This document shows, piece after piece, positions 1 to 8,977 of a DNA stretch of 64,000 nt. Source of the DNA: Shewanella donghaensis (GTDB lineage: Bacteria; Pseudomonadota; Gammaproteobacteria; Enterobacterales; Shewanellaceae). The notes below the pieces were generated by a model that was given only the letters and a program-made list of their open reading frames with translations, was not told the origin of the DNA and searched no databases. The number at the start of each line of letters is the position of its first letter. The stretch's first letter is position 1. The stretch is taken from assembly GCF_007567505.1 (NCBI RefSeq), contig NZ_CP041783.1:2728001-2792000 (forward strand), given 5' to 3'. A program made the translations under genes and the position numbers.

Positions 1-269
1 AAGCCTTAGTTATTATCCAATCAGCTTTAGATCACTACTATAAAGACAATGCAAATGAACACTTACACTTCCATGTATACACCCCCATATATCCCACTCC
101 TTTTTATCACCGAATCCATGGTTCAAAAGCCGAAGATGCTCTGTTTACAAAAATGCAGGTTAAAACAATAAACAAAAAAGGCTGCTTCTACTCTGGTCGC
201 GTCTGCCTTAGTCCTATGCAAAAAGAATTCAAGAAGCAGCTAAAAGACTCTAAAGAAAAACACACCTAG
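1..269 (+). CDS. C-terminal part of an unrecognised protein (5' end outside window)
   Basis: The frame starting at position 3 is open from the window edge to a TAG stop at 267-269 and gives 88 residues. The peptide is rich in aromatic residues, His and Lys, with a HLHFHVYTPIYPTPFYHRIH-like stretch near the start and a basic tail ending KDSKEKHT. No start codon is needed because the gene enters from the left. I do not recognise the family. It lies on the same strand as the restriction cassette and probably belongs to the same island. It could be a small phage- or island-borne protein; only the reading frame supports it. Confidence 0.45.
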   Translation, partial: ALVIIQSALDHYYKDNANEHLHFHVYTPIYPTPFYHRIHGSKAEDALFTKMQVKTINKKGCFYSGRVCLSPMQKEFKKQLKDSKEKHT

Positions 270-294
270 CTTCACCAGATGCGGCGTTGAGACA

Positions 295-325
295 TAATCA
301 ATCACTTGGAAACTCGGATTGATTA
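295..325 (+). terminator. weak hairpin after the first partial gene
   Basis: A 9-bp perfect inverted repeat (TAATCAATC / GATTGATTA) with a 13-base loop lies 25 bases after the preceding stop and is followed by TATTT. The stem is AT-rich and the T run is poor, so termination is only possible. The rest of 326-500 holds no other gene that I can see. Confidence 0.3.
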
Positions 326-509
326 TATTTACACCTAACGCAGTACCGCCTAAAAACTTATTTACCCTCTTATTATCAGATAAATATGGTTGTTTTTTGT
401 ATCCTATTAAAGCAAAGTGATGTCAGCTTATGTTTTGATCTGTACGTTACCGTTTTAATTAAGAAAATTGCTCCACTACATTGGACGTTTTAGTTGCAAA
501 GAGGAAGTC

Positions 510-3500
510 ATGACAGGACCAAATAGCGTTAACGCGACCACCGCGGTAGGTAACTTCGATTTCCTTAAAGAGCATGACCCCATACTTCTGCAGCTAGCGC
601 AAAGTGCTGAACGCGCTTTCTCTAGTGACCCCAATACCACATTAGTTAAACTGCGCCAGTTTGCTGAAGCCATTTCGCAAGATTTAGCGATGCGCTGCAG
701 TATTGAATTTGACGACCAAACTAGCCAAGCAGACCTGCTGTTTCGTATTAACCGTGAGCTACGCCTAGAGTCACAGATCATCAGCCTATTTCATGGGCTA
801 CGAAAGGCAGGTAACCAAGCGGTACATCAATTCAAAACCGAACATAAATCCGCATTAGCAGGTATCAAAGTTGCCCGTGATATCGCGATTTGGTATCACA
901 AAGCTTTTGGCAGCCTAGGAATAAGCTTCAAACCGACCGCATTTGTAAAACCAACTGACCCAAGTACTGAACTTGATGCCTTACAAACGCAGATCAAGCT
1001 GCTTGCTAGCCAATTGGTAGAAAATAATGAACAGCTTGAAACTAACCAGCAACTCACTGCTTTACTCGCACGAGAAAAAGAAGAGTTTGCAGTTCTTGCA
1101 GAACAAATGGATGCCGAAGCAAGGTTACTCGCCGAGCAAGCCAAAACACATGAGCAAGCATTAGCTAATCAGCAAATTGAATTTGATAAAAAGCTCGCTG
1201 TAATGCAAAAGCAGTTTGAACAACAAACTGAAGACGCGCTAAAGCTTGCTAAAGCTCAACGGAAAGAAGTTTCCAACCTAACGAATAAAGCGACTAAAAA
1301 CTTCACCTTAAATGAAGAACTAACTCGTGTGCTTATTGATGAACAGCTCATTGATGCTGGCTGGACGGCCGATAGCGAAGAGCTAGATTATCGAAAAGGC
1401 ACAAGACCAGAAAAAGGTCAAAACCTTGCTATCGCTGAATGGCCTACCTTGCATCAAGGCGATAAAGGTCGAGCTGATTATGTTCTTTTTTGTGGGCTAG
1501 TCCCTATAGGAGTGGTTGAAGCTAAGAAAGAGAATACCAATGTGGCTGGTAAAATTGGTCAAGCTGAGCGTTATTCAAAAGGCTATAAAATAGTTAACCC
1601 TCAGCAAGGTGCATGGGTCTTGGAAGGTAGAACCGTGGCTTGGGCTGACGAAGCAGAGGGTCACTACCATATACCTTTTGTCTATTCGTGTAACGGCCGC
1701 GAGTTTAATAAGCAACTGGCCGAGCTATCAGGAATTTGGTTCCGTGATACACGAAAAAACAGTAACGAAGCCCGTGCATTACAAGCATTCCATTCCCCAA
1801 ATGGATTACTAGACAGGCTCAAGCGCGATAAAGAACAAGCTGAAAAGTTACTGCAACAAGAAGGCTTTGAATATTTAGGCCTGCGTGATTATCAACAAAA
1901 AGCCATTGAGGCAGTTGAAATCGCACTAGAGCAAGATAAAACTGAATGCCTTTTAGCCATGGCAACAGGAACAGGAAAAACTAGAACCATTATCGGTTTG
2001 ATGTATCGTTTTTTAAAGGCCGAGCGCTTCAATCGAATTTTATTCTTAGTTGATAGAACTGCATTGGGCGAACAAGCCTGTGACTCATTTAATGAAGCTA
2101 AGTTAGAACAAAATAAAACCTTATCCTCTATCTATATCATCGCTGAACTTGGCGACATGAAAGCCGAAGCTGAAACTCGTATTCAAGTGGCAACCGTTCA
2201 AGCTATGGTGCAGCGCATCTTTATGTCTGATACGCCACCAGCACTGGATGAATTTGACTGTATCATTGTTGATGAAGCTCACCGTGGTTATGCCCTTGAC
2301 CAACAGATGACAGAAGGTGAGCTCGCTAACCGCGATGCACGCCAATATCTATCCAGTTATCGCAGAGTCTTAGATTACTTCGATGCTGTGCGTATAGGTT
2401 TAACCGCAACACCTGCAAAACATACTAGCGATATATTCGGTAAACCTGTTTATACCTATAGCTACCGAGAAGCCGTTGCAGCAGATTGGCTGATTGATCA
2501 CGAGCCACCCATTCGCTATGAAACCTTACTGACTCAAAATGGCATCAAGTTTGAGAAGGGAGAGAAAGTCTCGGCATTGAACACCCAAACTGGTGAAATA
2601 GAAACAGCTGACTTAGAAGATGAACTCAAATTTGATGTGGAATCATTTAACCGCAGAGTAATAACCAAAAGCTTTAATCAAGTCATTTGCAAACAACTCG
2701 CGACAGAGGACTTAGACCCATTCGGTGAAGAGAAAACCTTAATCTTCTGTGCCACTGACTTACATGCTGACATGGTTAAATCAGCGTTAGATGAAGAGTT
2801 TAAAACCCTTTATGGTGAGCAGTATAACCAAGCTGCGGTAGCCAAAATTACAGGTCAAAGTTATAAAGTCGCACAACTTATTCGTAAGTATAAAAATGAG
2901 ACCTACCCTAATATCGCCATCACTGTAGATTTACTCACAACAGGTATCGATGTGCCTAAGATTGGCCATTTAGTATTTTTACGCCGAGTAAAATCGCGCA
3001 TTCTTTATGAACAGATGATGGGCCGTGCTACCAGACGCTGTGATGATATCGGTAAAACCGTTTTCAAAGTATATGACCCAGTTGATCTTTATAGTGCACT
3101 TGAAGAAGTGAATACCATGAAGCCCATCGTTAAAGACCCTAAAATCACCCTAGAACAGCTGGTGGGTGAACTCAGTGATGATGCTCACTTAGAGCAAGCA
3201 CTTAACACCCCGGGCGAGCAAGCTGGCACGAATGACACCAACAGTAGCCATGCAGATGATGTACTTGATCAGCTCAGCCAAAAAGTTATGCGTATTATGC
3301 GTAAAGCAGTTAAAAAAGCTGAAAATAAGCCTGAGCTTAAAACCAAGTTAGATCTACTCGAAGGTATATGGGGCGTCGCACCCGACAAGCTCCACCAGCA
3401 TCTGCACCAAATAGGTCCTAAGCAAGCAGCGCAATTCTTTAAGCAACACCAAGGCCTGATCAATCAGTTGGCCGAAGTCAGGTTTTTAGCGGGCAGTGAT

Positions 3501-4070
3501 AGCATGCCTGTCATTTATGAAGGACATGACGAATTCGTTAGCCGCCAGCAGAACTACGGCGTACACGAAAAACCTGCCGATTACCTTGAAAGCTTTAATG
3601 ATTTCATCAAGAAAAATATTAACCTGTCAGCCGCCTTATCGGTGGTAGTTAATAGACCCAAAGATCTCACCCGAGAGCAACTGATAGAAGTAAAGTTACT
3701 GCTTGATAACGCAGGGTACAGCGAAGCAAATTTACAAAGTGCGTGGCGCAAAAACACTAACCAAGATATCGCTGCCAGTATTATCGGCTATATCAGGCAA
3801 GCTGCATTGGATGAAGCTTTGGTCCCTTTTGAACAACGAGTACACAAGGCAATACAGCGTATTTACAGCGAACACACTTGGAACCCAAATCAGCGAAAAT
3901 GGCTCGGCAGGCTTGCCAAGCAATTAGTCCACGAAGCTGTCATAGATACCGCATTCATCAATAAACGCTTTGCTGAACATGGCGGCGCAAAGACCTTAAA
4001 TACCATGCTAGGCGACCAACTCGACACCATACTCGATGAGCTTAATTTATACCTTTGGCAAGCGGGTTAA
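510..4070 (+). CDS. hsdR: Type I restriction enzyme, R (nuclease/translocase) subunit
   Basis: This is the motor and cutting subunit of a type I restriction-modification complex. It translocates DNA using ATP and cleaves away from the unmethylated target. The start at 510 is preferred because GAGGAAG lies just upstream; an earlier in-frame start at 468 has no such site. With that start the protein is 1186 aa, close to EcoKI HsdR. Domains in order: N-terminal DUF4145-like helical region (1-150), a Gln/Glu-rich coiled coil (about 160-270), the PD-(D/E)xK nuclease with D323 and E337-A-K339, and an SF2 helicase with Walker A ATGTGKT (K490) and DEAH (from D588). The tail resembles the EcoKI (type IA) subunit. 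It is followed by fic, not directly by hsdM, which is unusual. Confidence 0.95.
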   Translation: MTGPNSVNATTAVGNFDFLKEHDPILLQLAQSAERAFSSDPNTTLVKLRQFAEAISQDLAMRCSIEFDDQTSQADLLFRINRELRLESQIISLFHGLRKAGNQAVHQFKTEHKSALAGIKVARDIAIWYHKAFGSLGISFKPTAFVKPTDPSTELDALQTQIKLLASQLVENNEQLETNQQLTALLAREKEEFAVLAEQMDAEARLLAEQAKTHEQALANQQIEFDKKLAVMQKQFEQQTEDALKLAKAQRKEVSNLTNKATKNFTLNEELTRVLIDEQLIDAGWTADSEELDYRKGTRPEKGQNLAIAEWPTLHQGDKGRADYVLFCGLVPIGVVEAKKENTNVAGKIGQAERYSKGYKIVNPQQGAWVLEGRTVAWADEAEGHYHIPFVYSCNGREFNKQLAELSGIWFRDTRKNSNEARALQAFHSPNGLLDRLKRDKEQAEKLLQQEGFEYLGLRDYQQKAIEAVEIALEQDKTECLLAMATGTGKTRTIIGLMYRFLKAERFNRILFLVDRTALGEQACDSFNEAKLEQNKTLSSIYIIAELGDMKAEAETRIQVATVQAMVQRIFMSDTPPALDEFDCIIVDEAHRGYALDQQMTEGELANRDARQYLSSYRRVLDYFDAVRIGLTATPAKHTSDIFGKPVYTYSYREAVAADWLIDHEPPIRYETLLTQNGIKFEKGEKVSALNTQTGEIETADLEDELKFDVESFNRRVITKSFNQVICKQLATEDLDPFGEEKTLIFCATDLHADMVKSALDEEFKTLYGEQYNQAAVAKITGQSYKVAQLIRKYKNETYPNIAITVDLLTTGIDVPKIGHLVFLRRVKSRILYEQMMGRATRRCDDIGKTVFKVYDPVDLYSALEEVNTMKPIVKDPKITLEQLVGELSDDAHLEQALNTPGEQAGTNDTNSSHADDVLDQLSQKVMRIMRKAVKKAENKPELKTKLDLLEGIWGVAPDKLHQHLHQIGPKQAAQFFKQHQGLINQLAEVRFLAGSDSMPVIYEGHDEFVSRQQNYGVHEKPADYLESFNDFIKKNINLSAALSVVVNRPKDLTREQLIEVKLLLDNAGYSEANLQSAWRKNTNQDIAASIIGYIRQAALDEALVPFEQRVHKAIQRIYSEHTWNPNQRKWLGRLAKQLVHEAVIDTAFINKRFAEHGGAKTLNTMLGDQLDTILDELNLYLWQAG

Positions 4071-4102
4071 TACTCTGTCACAGGCATGTGGTCGCAGGGA
4101 CA

Positions 4103-4169
4103 TGTATAGATATTCGTGTTTTCTATACATATAAATTTAACCTGTATAGATATCGCTGTTTTCTATACA
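4103..4169. promoter_or_regulatory. two direct copies of a TGTATAGA-N11-TCTATACA inverted repeat
   Basis: Two near-identical elements lie 40 bp apart, at 4103-4129 and 4143-4169. Each is an 8-bp inverted repeat TGTATAGA / TCTATACA around 11 bases. The spacing of about four helical turns puts both on the same face of DNA. They lie between hsdR and fic and look like operators. The binding protein is not known from the sequence. Confidence 0.55.
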
Positions 4170-4190
4170 TGTTGCCAGTGATGTTGATGC

Positions 4191-4311
4191 AATCGACATA
4201 ACCACTCAAAACACGCAACACATGTCGATTTAATTATGTTTTATAAACATGTTTGCTTTACATGTCGATTGAATCGACATAAGCTCACTGCACTATCTAT
4301 TGATGTCGATA
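4191..4311. promoter_or_regulatory. ATGTCGATT/AATCGACAT palindrome cluster before fic
   Basis: Five copies of a 9-bp half-site occur in 120 bp: AATCGACAT at 4191-4199, ATGTCGATT at 4222-4230, a perfect palindrome at 4262-4280 (ATGTCGATT-G-AATCGACAT), and ATGTCGATA at 4303-4311. A smaller TGTTT-TAT-AAACA repeat lies near 4238-4250. Together they fill the region just before the fic start and look like a multi-site operator. Autoregulation by the Fic protein, which has a C-terminal winged-helix-like part, is an inference. Confidence 0.6.
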
Positions 4312-4329
4312 AATGAAGGTTTTTTAAAC

Positions 4330-5442
4330 ATGAAATGGCAAGCTGAGCAAGCATACAACCATTTGCCGCCCTTACCGCTAGACAGCGAACTAGGGCAATT
4401 GGCTGAAACCTTACCCATACTTAAAGCCTGTATTCCTGCCCGTGCTGCCCTTGCTGAGTTAAAGCAAGCTGGTGAACTACTGCCTAATCAGGGGCTACTC
4501 ATCAATTTACTGCCACTGCTTGAAGCGCAAGGCAGCAGCGAGATTGAAAACATTGTCACCACTACCGACAAGCTATTTCAGTACGCTCAAGAAGACAGCC
4601 AAGCCGACCCTATGACCAAAGAGGCGCTGCGTTATCGCACCGCCTTATATCAAGGCTTTACCGAGCTAACCAGCAGGCCATTGTGTATTACCACCGCATT
4701 AGAAATTTGCAGCACCATCAAATCTGTGCAAATGGATGTGCGTAAAGTACCAGGTACCAGTTTAACCAATCAGGCCACTGGTGAAGTTATCTATACTCCA
4801 CCAGCAGGCGAGAACGTTATTCGTGACTTACTAAGCAACTGGGAAGCCTTCTTACACAATCAAGATGATGTAGATCCACTGATTAAAATGGCCATGGCCC
4901 ATTACCAGTTTGAAGCCATACATCCTTTTATTGATGGTAATGGCCGTACTGGCCGCGTGCTCAATATTCTTTACCTTATCGACCAACAACTGCTTAGTGC
5001 ACCTATCTTGTACCTAAGCCGTTATATCGTCGCTAACAAGCAAGATTATTACCGCTTACTGCTTAACGTAACCACCAAGCAAGATTGGCAAGCGTGGATT
5101 ATCTTTATCCTTAACGCGGTCGAGCAAACGGCTAAATGGACCACCCACAAAATTGCAGCAGCCCGTGAATTAATTGAACACACTACTGAATATGTGCGTC
5201 AGCAGTTACCTAAAATCTACAGCTACGAGCTAGTGCAAGTGATATTCGAGCAACCCTACTGCCGTATTCAAAACTTAGTCGAAAGTGGCTTAGCTAAGCG
5301 TCAAACCGCCTCAGTTTACTTAAAGCAGCTATGTGATATTGGTGTGCTTGAAGAGGTGCAATCGGGGAAAGAGAAGCTATTTGTTCACCCTAAATTTGTC
5401 ACCCTAATGACCCAAGACAGTAACCAGTTCAACCCCTATTAA
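4330..5442 (+). CDS. fic: Fic-family adenylyltransferase, SoFic-like (class II)
   Basis: Fic enzymes transfer AMP from ATP to a target hydroxyl group. Counted from ATG 4330, the core motif HPFxDGNGRxxR begins at H198, and the inhibitory helix SxxxEN carries E73. I recall both positions from S. oneidensis Fic (SO_4266 and its crystal structure). An N-terminal helical domain precedes the Fic core, and the last 80 residues look like a winged helix (RIQNLVESGLAKRQTASVYL region). The start at 4330 has GAAGG upstream; in-frame TTG 4300 and ATG 4303 would lengthen the protein and overlap a half-site. The gene sits between hsdR and hsdM behind two families of palindromes. With an intact inhibitory glutamate it is probably kept off by default. 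Its target is unknown. Confidence 0.93.
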   Translation: MKWQAEQAYNHLPPLPLDSELGQLAETLPILKACIPARAALAELKQAGELLPNQGLLINLLPLLEAQGSSEIENIVTTTDKLFQYAQEDSQADPMTKEALRYRTALYQGFTELTSRPLCITTALEICSTIKSVQMDVRKVPGTSLTNQATGEVIYTPPAGENVIRDLLSNWEAFLHNQDDVDPLIKMAMAHYQFEAIHPFIDGNGRTGRVLNILYLIDQQLLSAPILYLSRYIVANKQDYYRLLLNVTTKQDWQAWIIFILNAVEQTAKWTTHKIAAARELIEHTTEYVRQQLPKIYSYELVQVIFEQPYCRIQNLVESGLAKRQTASVYLKQLCDIGVLEEVQSGKEKLFVHPKFVTLMTQDSNQFNPY

Positions 5443-5549
5443 CTTAAGAGGCTGAACTTGAGAGCGATTAAGCTCGACCTATAAAGAACCCAAACATATA
5501 AGCCTAGTGAATTAATCATTAGTCGAAATTAATTAATTGAGAACATAAA

Positions 5550-7220
5550 ATGAGCACTTTAAATAGCAACGATATTGTCCAAAAGCTTTGGAATCTCTGT
5601 GACGTACTGCGTGACGACGGTATTAACTACTCCGATTACGTCACCGAGCTCGTGCTGCTGCTGTTTATTAAAATGGTGCACGAGAACAGCGAGGCAGGCT
5701 TACTGAGCGAGCACACCATGCCAATAGGCTGTCGTTGGGGTGACTTAAGTGATAAAGATGGCATCAACTTACTCAATGACTATAAAAATATCTTGATGAC
5801 CCTATCCACAGGAAAACGCCGTGAAGTAGACCCTGAAGATCCAAAAAATACCATTGAAAAAACAGTTGTAACAGACCCACTGATTCTTGCTATTTATGCC
5901 GATGCACAAACACGCCTGCGTGAGCCTCGCCACTTAAAGCAATTGATCAAATCACTAGATAGTATCAATTGGTTCGATGCTCAAAAAGATGGCCTCGGTG
6001 ACCTATATGAAGGCTTATTAGAAAAAAATGCTAACGAAACTAAATCAGGTGCAGGGCAGTACTTCACTCCTCGTGCTCTCATTGATTCGATAGTTCGCTG
6101 TGTAAAACCCAAAGCAGGTGAGTTGATTCAAGACCCTGCGGCAGGAACTGCTGGTTTCCTTATTTCAGCACATAAATTCATCAAAGCTAATACAGATGAA
6201 CTGTATGACCTAACTGGACAGAATGGCCTGCCTACCCGTGAAGACCAAATCAAGAAGAATTACATCGGTATTGAGTTAGTCCCCAACACCCGCCGTTTAG
6301 CACTTATGAACTGTTTGCTCAATGGCATAGAAGGTGGCAAAGATGGTGCTATTCAGCTAGGTAATGCCCTTGGGGAAGCTGGTGTTACACTTAAACAAGC
6401 AAATGTGATCCTTGCCAACCCTCCGTTTGGAACAAGTAAAGGCGGTGATGCATCGATTACTCGTAAGGATTTAACCTACCCCACCAGCAACAAACAGCTG
6501 GCGTTCTTGCAGCACATCTACCGCAACTTAAAGGCGGGTGGCCGTGCCGCCGTAGTCCTGCCAGATAACGTTTTGTTTGAATCCGGTGTCGGCACCGATG
6601 TTCGCCGCGATTTAATGAACAAGTGTAACCTGCACACTATTTTGCGCCTGCCAACAGGCATCTTCTACGCAGCAGGTGTTAAAACCAATGTGCTGTTTTT
6701 TACCAAAGGCAGCGAAAAGGATATTCGCCAAGAAGAAAACTGCACCACTAACACTTGGGTCTATGATCTGCGTACCAACATGCCAAACTTTGGTAAACGC
6801 ACCCCGTTTGGTGAGCAACACTTAACCCCATTTGAGGCCGTGTATAACACACCCTTGGTCGAACGGGTTGAAGGCGAATGGTCGTTTAATGCCGAAGAAG
6901 CTGAAGTCGATACAAAAGCGATTGAGGATAGCAAGAAAGCGCAGCAAGGAGCCGAGCAAACGCAACAAGCAAGCGACAGCCCTGAGCGTCCCATAGCAAA
7001 GAGCCGTTGGCGTGTCTTTAGGCGCGACTTCATTCGTGACACTAAAGGTGACTCACTAGATATCTCATGGCTGAAAGATGCTAACAGTGTCGATGCTGCG
7101 GATTTAGGTACGCCAGAAGAGCTGGCAGGCGAAGCAATGACAGAGCTTAAAGGGGCGCTGAAAGATTTGGAGAAGTTGGTGAAGTCGCTAGCGCCTAAAA
7201 AAGCTGAGGTGAAGGGATGA
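5550..7220 (+). CDS. hsdM: Type I restriction-modification, M (adenine methyltransferase) subunit
   Basis: This subunit methylates adenine in the recognition site using S-adenosylmethionine, and forms the methylase with HsdS and the restrictase with HsdS plus HsdR. The N-terminal helical HsdM_N region spans about 1-130. The SAM-binding motif DPAAGTAGF starts at D195 and the catalytic NPPF starts at N290. A charged, low-complexity insertion lies near 450-475. Length 556 aa is somewhat longer than EcoKI HsdM. The stop overlaps the hsdS start (ATGA at 7217-7220), so the two are translationally coupled. TGAGAA precedes the ATG. Confidence 0.95.
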   Translation: MSTLNSNDIVQKLWNLCDVLRDDGINYSDYVTELVLLLFIKMVHENSEAGLLSEHTMPIGCRWGDLSDKDGINLLNDYKNILMTLSTGKRREVDPEDPKNTIEKTVVTDPLILAIYADAQTRLREPRHLKQLIKSLDSINWFDAQKDGLGDLYEGLLEKNANETKSGAGQYFTPRALIDSIVRCVKPKAGELIQDPAAGTAGFLISAHKFIKANTDELYDLTGQNGLPTREDQIKKNYIGIELVPNTRRLALMNCLLNGIEGGKDGAIQLGNALGEAGVTLKQANVILANPPFGTSKGGDASITRKDLTYPTSNKQLAFLQHIYRNLKAGGRAAVVLPDNVLFESGVGTDVRRDLMNKCNLHTILRLPTGIFYAAGVKTNVLFFTKGSEKDIRQEENCTTNTWVYDLRTNMPNFGKRTPFGEQHLTPFEAVYNTPLVERVEGEWSFNAEEAEVDTKAIEDSKKAQQGAEQTQQASDSPERPIAKSRWRVFRRDFIRDTKGDSLDISWLKDANSVDAADLGTPEELAGEAMTELKGALKDLEKLVKSLAPKKAEVKG

Positions 7221-8977
7221 GCGTATTAGATTCATTACCGGAGGCTTGGATTGGTGTCCGTGGGGGGGATTATGTTACCAATGAAAAAAATGACATTGTA
7301 GATGGTCCTTTTGGTTCAAATCTTAAATCATCAGAGTACGTTGACTCAGGTATACCAATAGCTAGACTGCAAAATGTTAAGCGTTTCAATTTTATCGATA
7401 AAAACATTAGGTTTGTTACTAATGAAAAAGCTGATTTTTTGCAAAGACACAGTTTTAAATCTGGTGATATTTTAATTTCAAAGCTTGGCGATCCTTTAGG
7501 ATTAGCTTGTATTGTGCCAGAATCTTTTACTCGTGGAGTAATAGTTGCCGACTTAGTTCGCTTAAGACATGACTCACAAATTACTTCGGCTAAATTTCTT
7601 ACATACCTTCTTAACTCTGAAGTCGTAATAAAGCAAATCGCTGGACACGTTAAAGGAACAACCCGGCCACGTATTAACTTATCAGTAGTCAGAGGGTTAG
7701 AACTACCATTCCCCCCACTAGCCGAACAAAAAGTCATTGCCGACAAGCTGGATGAGCTGCTGGCGCAGGTGGAAAGCACCAAGGCCCGCCTCGATGCCAT
7801 CCCCACTATCTTAAAATCTTTCCGCCAATCCGTCCTCGCCGCCGCCGTCAGTGGCAAATTGACAGAAGAGTGGCGTGGTGAGAATGATTTCTTAAAAGCC
7901 GCTTCAATTTCTGAAATAGAAGAGCTTTGGATCTCTCGCTATAAAGCTTTAGGTAAGAAGTTTAAAAGTCCAAAAGTAACACCTATCCAAGATGAACTTA
8001 TGAACTTACCTAGTAGCTGGCTTTGGACTCAAATAGGCTTAGTGTGTGATGTATACGTAGGTGCTACTCCTAGTCGGAAAAATGAAGCTTATTGGAATGG
8101 AAAGATTAATTGGGTGAGTAGCTCTGAAGTGGCTTTCTGTCGAATAAACGAGACAAAGGAATCCATAACTGATGTGGGCCTAAAATGTACATCAACTAAT
8201 ATCCATCCTATAGGGACTGTCATGCTTGCTATGATTGGTCAGGGAAAAACCCGTGGTCAACCTGCAATTTTAGATATTGAAGCATGTCATAACCAGAACA
8301 CCGCGGCGATCCGTGTTTTGGATAGCCACTGTTTATCTGAATACCTTTATTATTTCTTATACGAACGCTACGAAGAAACACGCAGAGTAGGCTCGGGCAA
8401 CAACCAGCAAGCAATGAACAAGACAGTAGTCCAGTCATTAGCGTTTCCACTACCACCAATCGAAGAGCAAACCGAAATCGTCCGCCGTGTCGAAGAGCTA
8501 TTCGCCTTTGCCGATAAAGTCGAAGCTCAGGTTAATGAAGCACAGGCACGTGTCAATAACCTCACCCAGTCGATACTCGCTAAAGCCTTTAGAGGCGAGC
8601 TGACCGCCAATTGGCGCGCCGCTAACCCTGAATTAATTTGCGGCGAAAACAGCGCTAGTGCTCTGCTTGAACGCATTAAAACCGAACGTGAAGCACTTGT
8701 ATTAGCAGCTAAATCTACAAAGAAAAAGCCTGCAAAGAAGGCCAGTCTTAAGAAGGTTACTGCTAAAAAGACTCAAGATACCACTATTAATAGAAGTCTG
8801 AGCCTTGTTGAATCAGTCATTGCTGATGGCGTAGCACATAAGCCTCAGGATATTTTTGATAAGCTAACACCTGACCTCTCGATGACTCAAGTTTTTAATG
8901 AAATAAGTAAATTGCTTAGTGATAATAAGATTGAAGAAAAAACAGTTGATGGAATAACAGGATTTTTCATTAAATAA
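7217..8977 (+). CDS. hsdS: Type I restriction-modification, S (specificity) subunit with extra C-terminal domain
   Basis: This subunit sets the bipartite DNA target of the type I enzyme. Two target recognition domains (about 1-165 and 230-415) are each followed by a conserved helical spacer: PPLAEQKVIADKLDELLAQV at about 170, then IEEQTEIVRRVEELFAFADK at about 415. The recognition domains look more AT-rich than the spacers, as expected for exchanged segments. Unusually, the protein continues past the second spacer with a Lys/Ala-rich linker (about 497-517) and roughly 70 residues that look like a small winged helix. Total 586 aa against about 450 for typical HsdS. Its stop overlaps the next start by one base. 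Confidence 0.93.
   Translation: MSVLDSLPEAWIGVRGGDYVTNEKNDIVDGPFGSNLKSSEYVDSGIPIARLQNVKRFNFIDKNIRFVTNEKADFLQRHSFKSGDILISKLGDPLGLACIVPESFTRGVIVADLVRLRHDSQITSAKFLTYLLNSEVVIKQIAGHVKGTTRPRINLSVVRGLELPFPPLAEQKVIADKLDELLAQVESTKARLDAIPTILKSFRQSVLAAAVSGKLTEEWRGENDFLKAASISEIEELWISRYKALGKKFKSPKVTPIQDELMNLPSSWLWTQIGLVCDVYVGATPSRKNEAYWNGKINWVSSSEVAFCRINETKESITDVGLKCTSTNIHPIGTVMLAMIGQGKTRGQPAILDIEACHNQNTAAIRVLDSHCLSEYLYYFLYERYEETRRVGSGNNQQAMNKTVVQSLAFPLPPIEEQTEIVRRVEELFAFADKVEAQVNEAQARVNNLTQSILAKAFRGELTANWRAANPELICGENSASALLERIKTEREALVLAAKSTKKKPAKKASLKKVTAKKTQDTTINRSLSLVESVIADGVAHKPQDIFDKLTPDLSMTQVFNEISKLLSDNKIEEKTVDGITGFFIK

Noticed and set aside
7270..7857. 195-codon minus-strand frame opposite hsdS
   Set aside because: It is antisense to recognisable HsdS recognition and spacer domains and has no family match.
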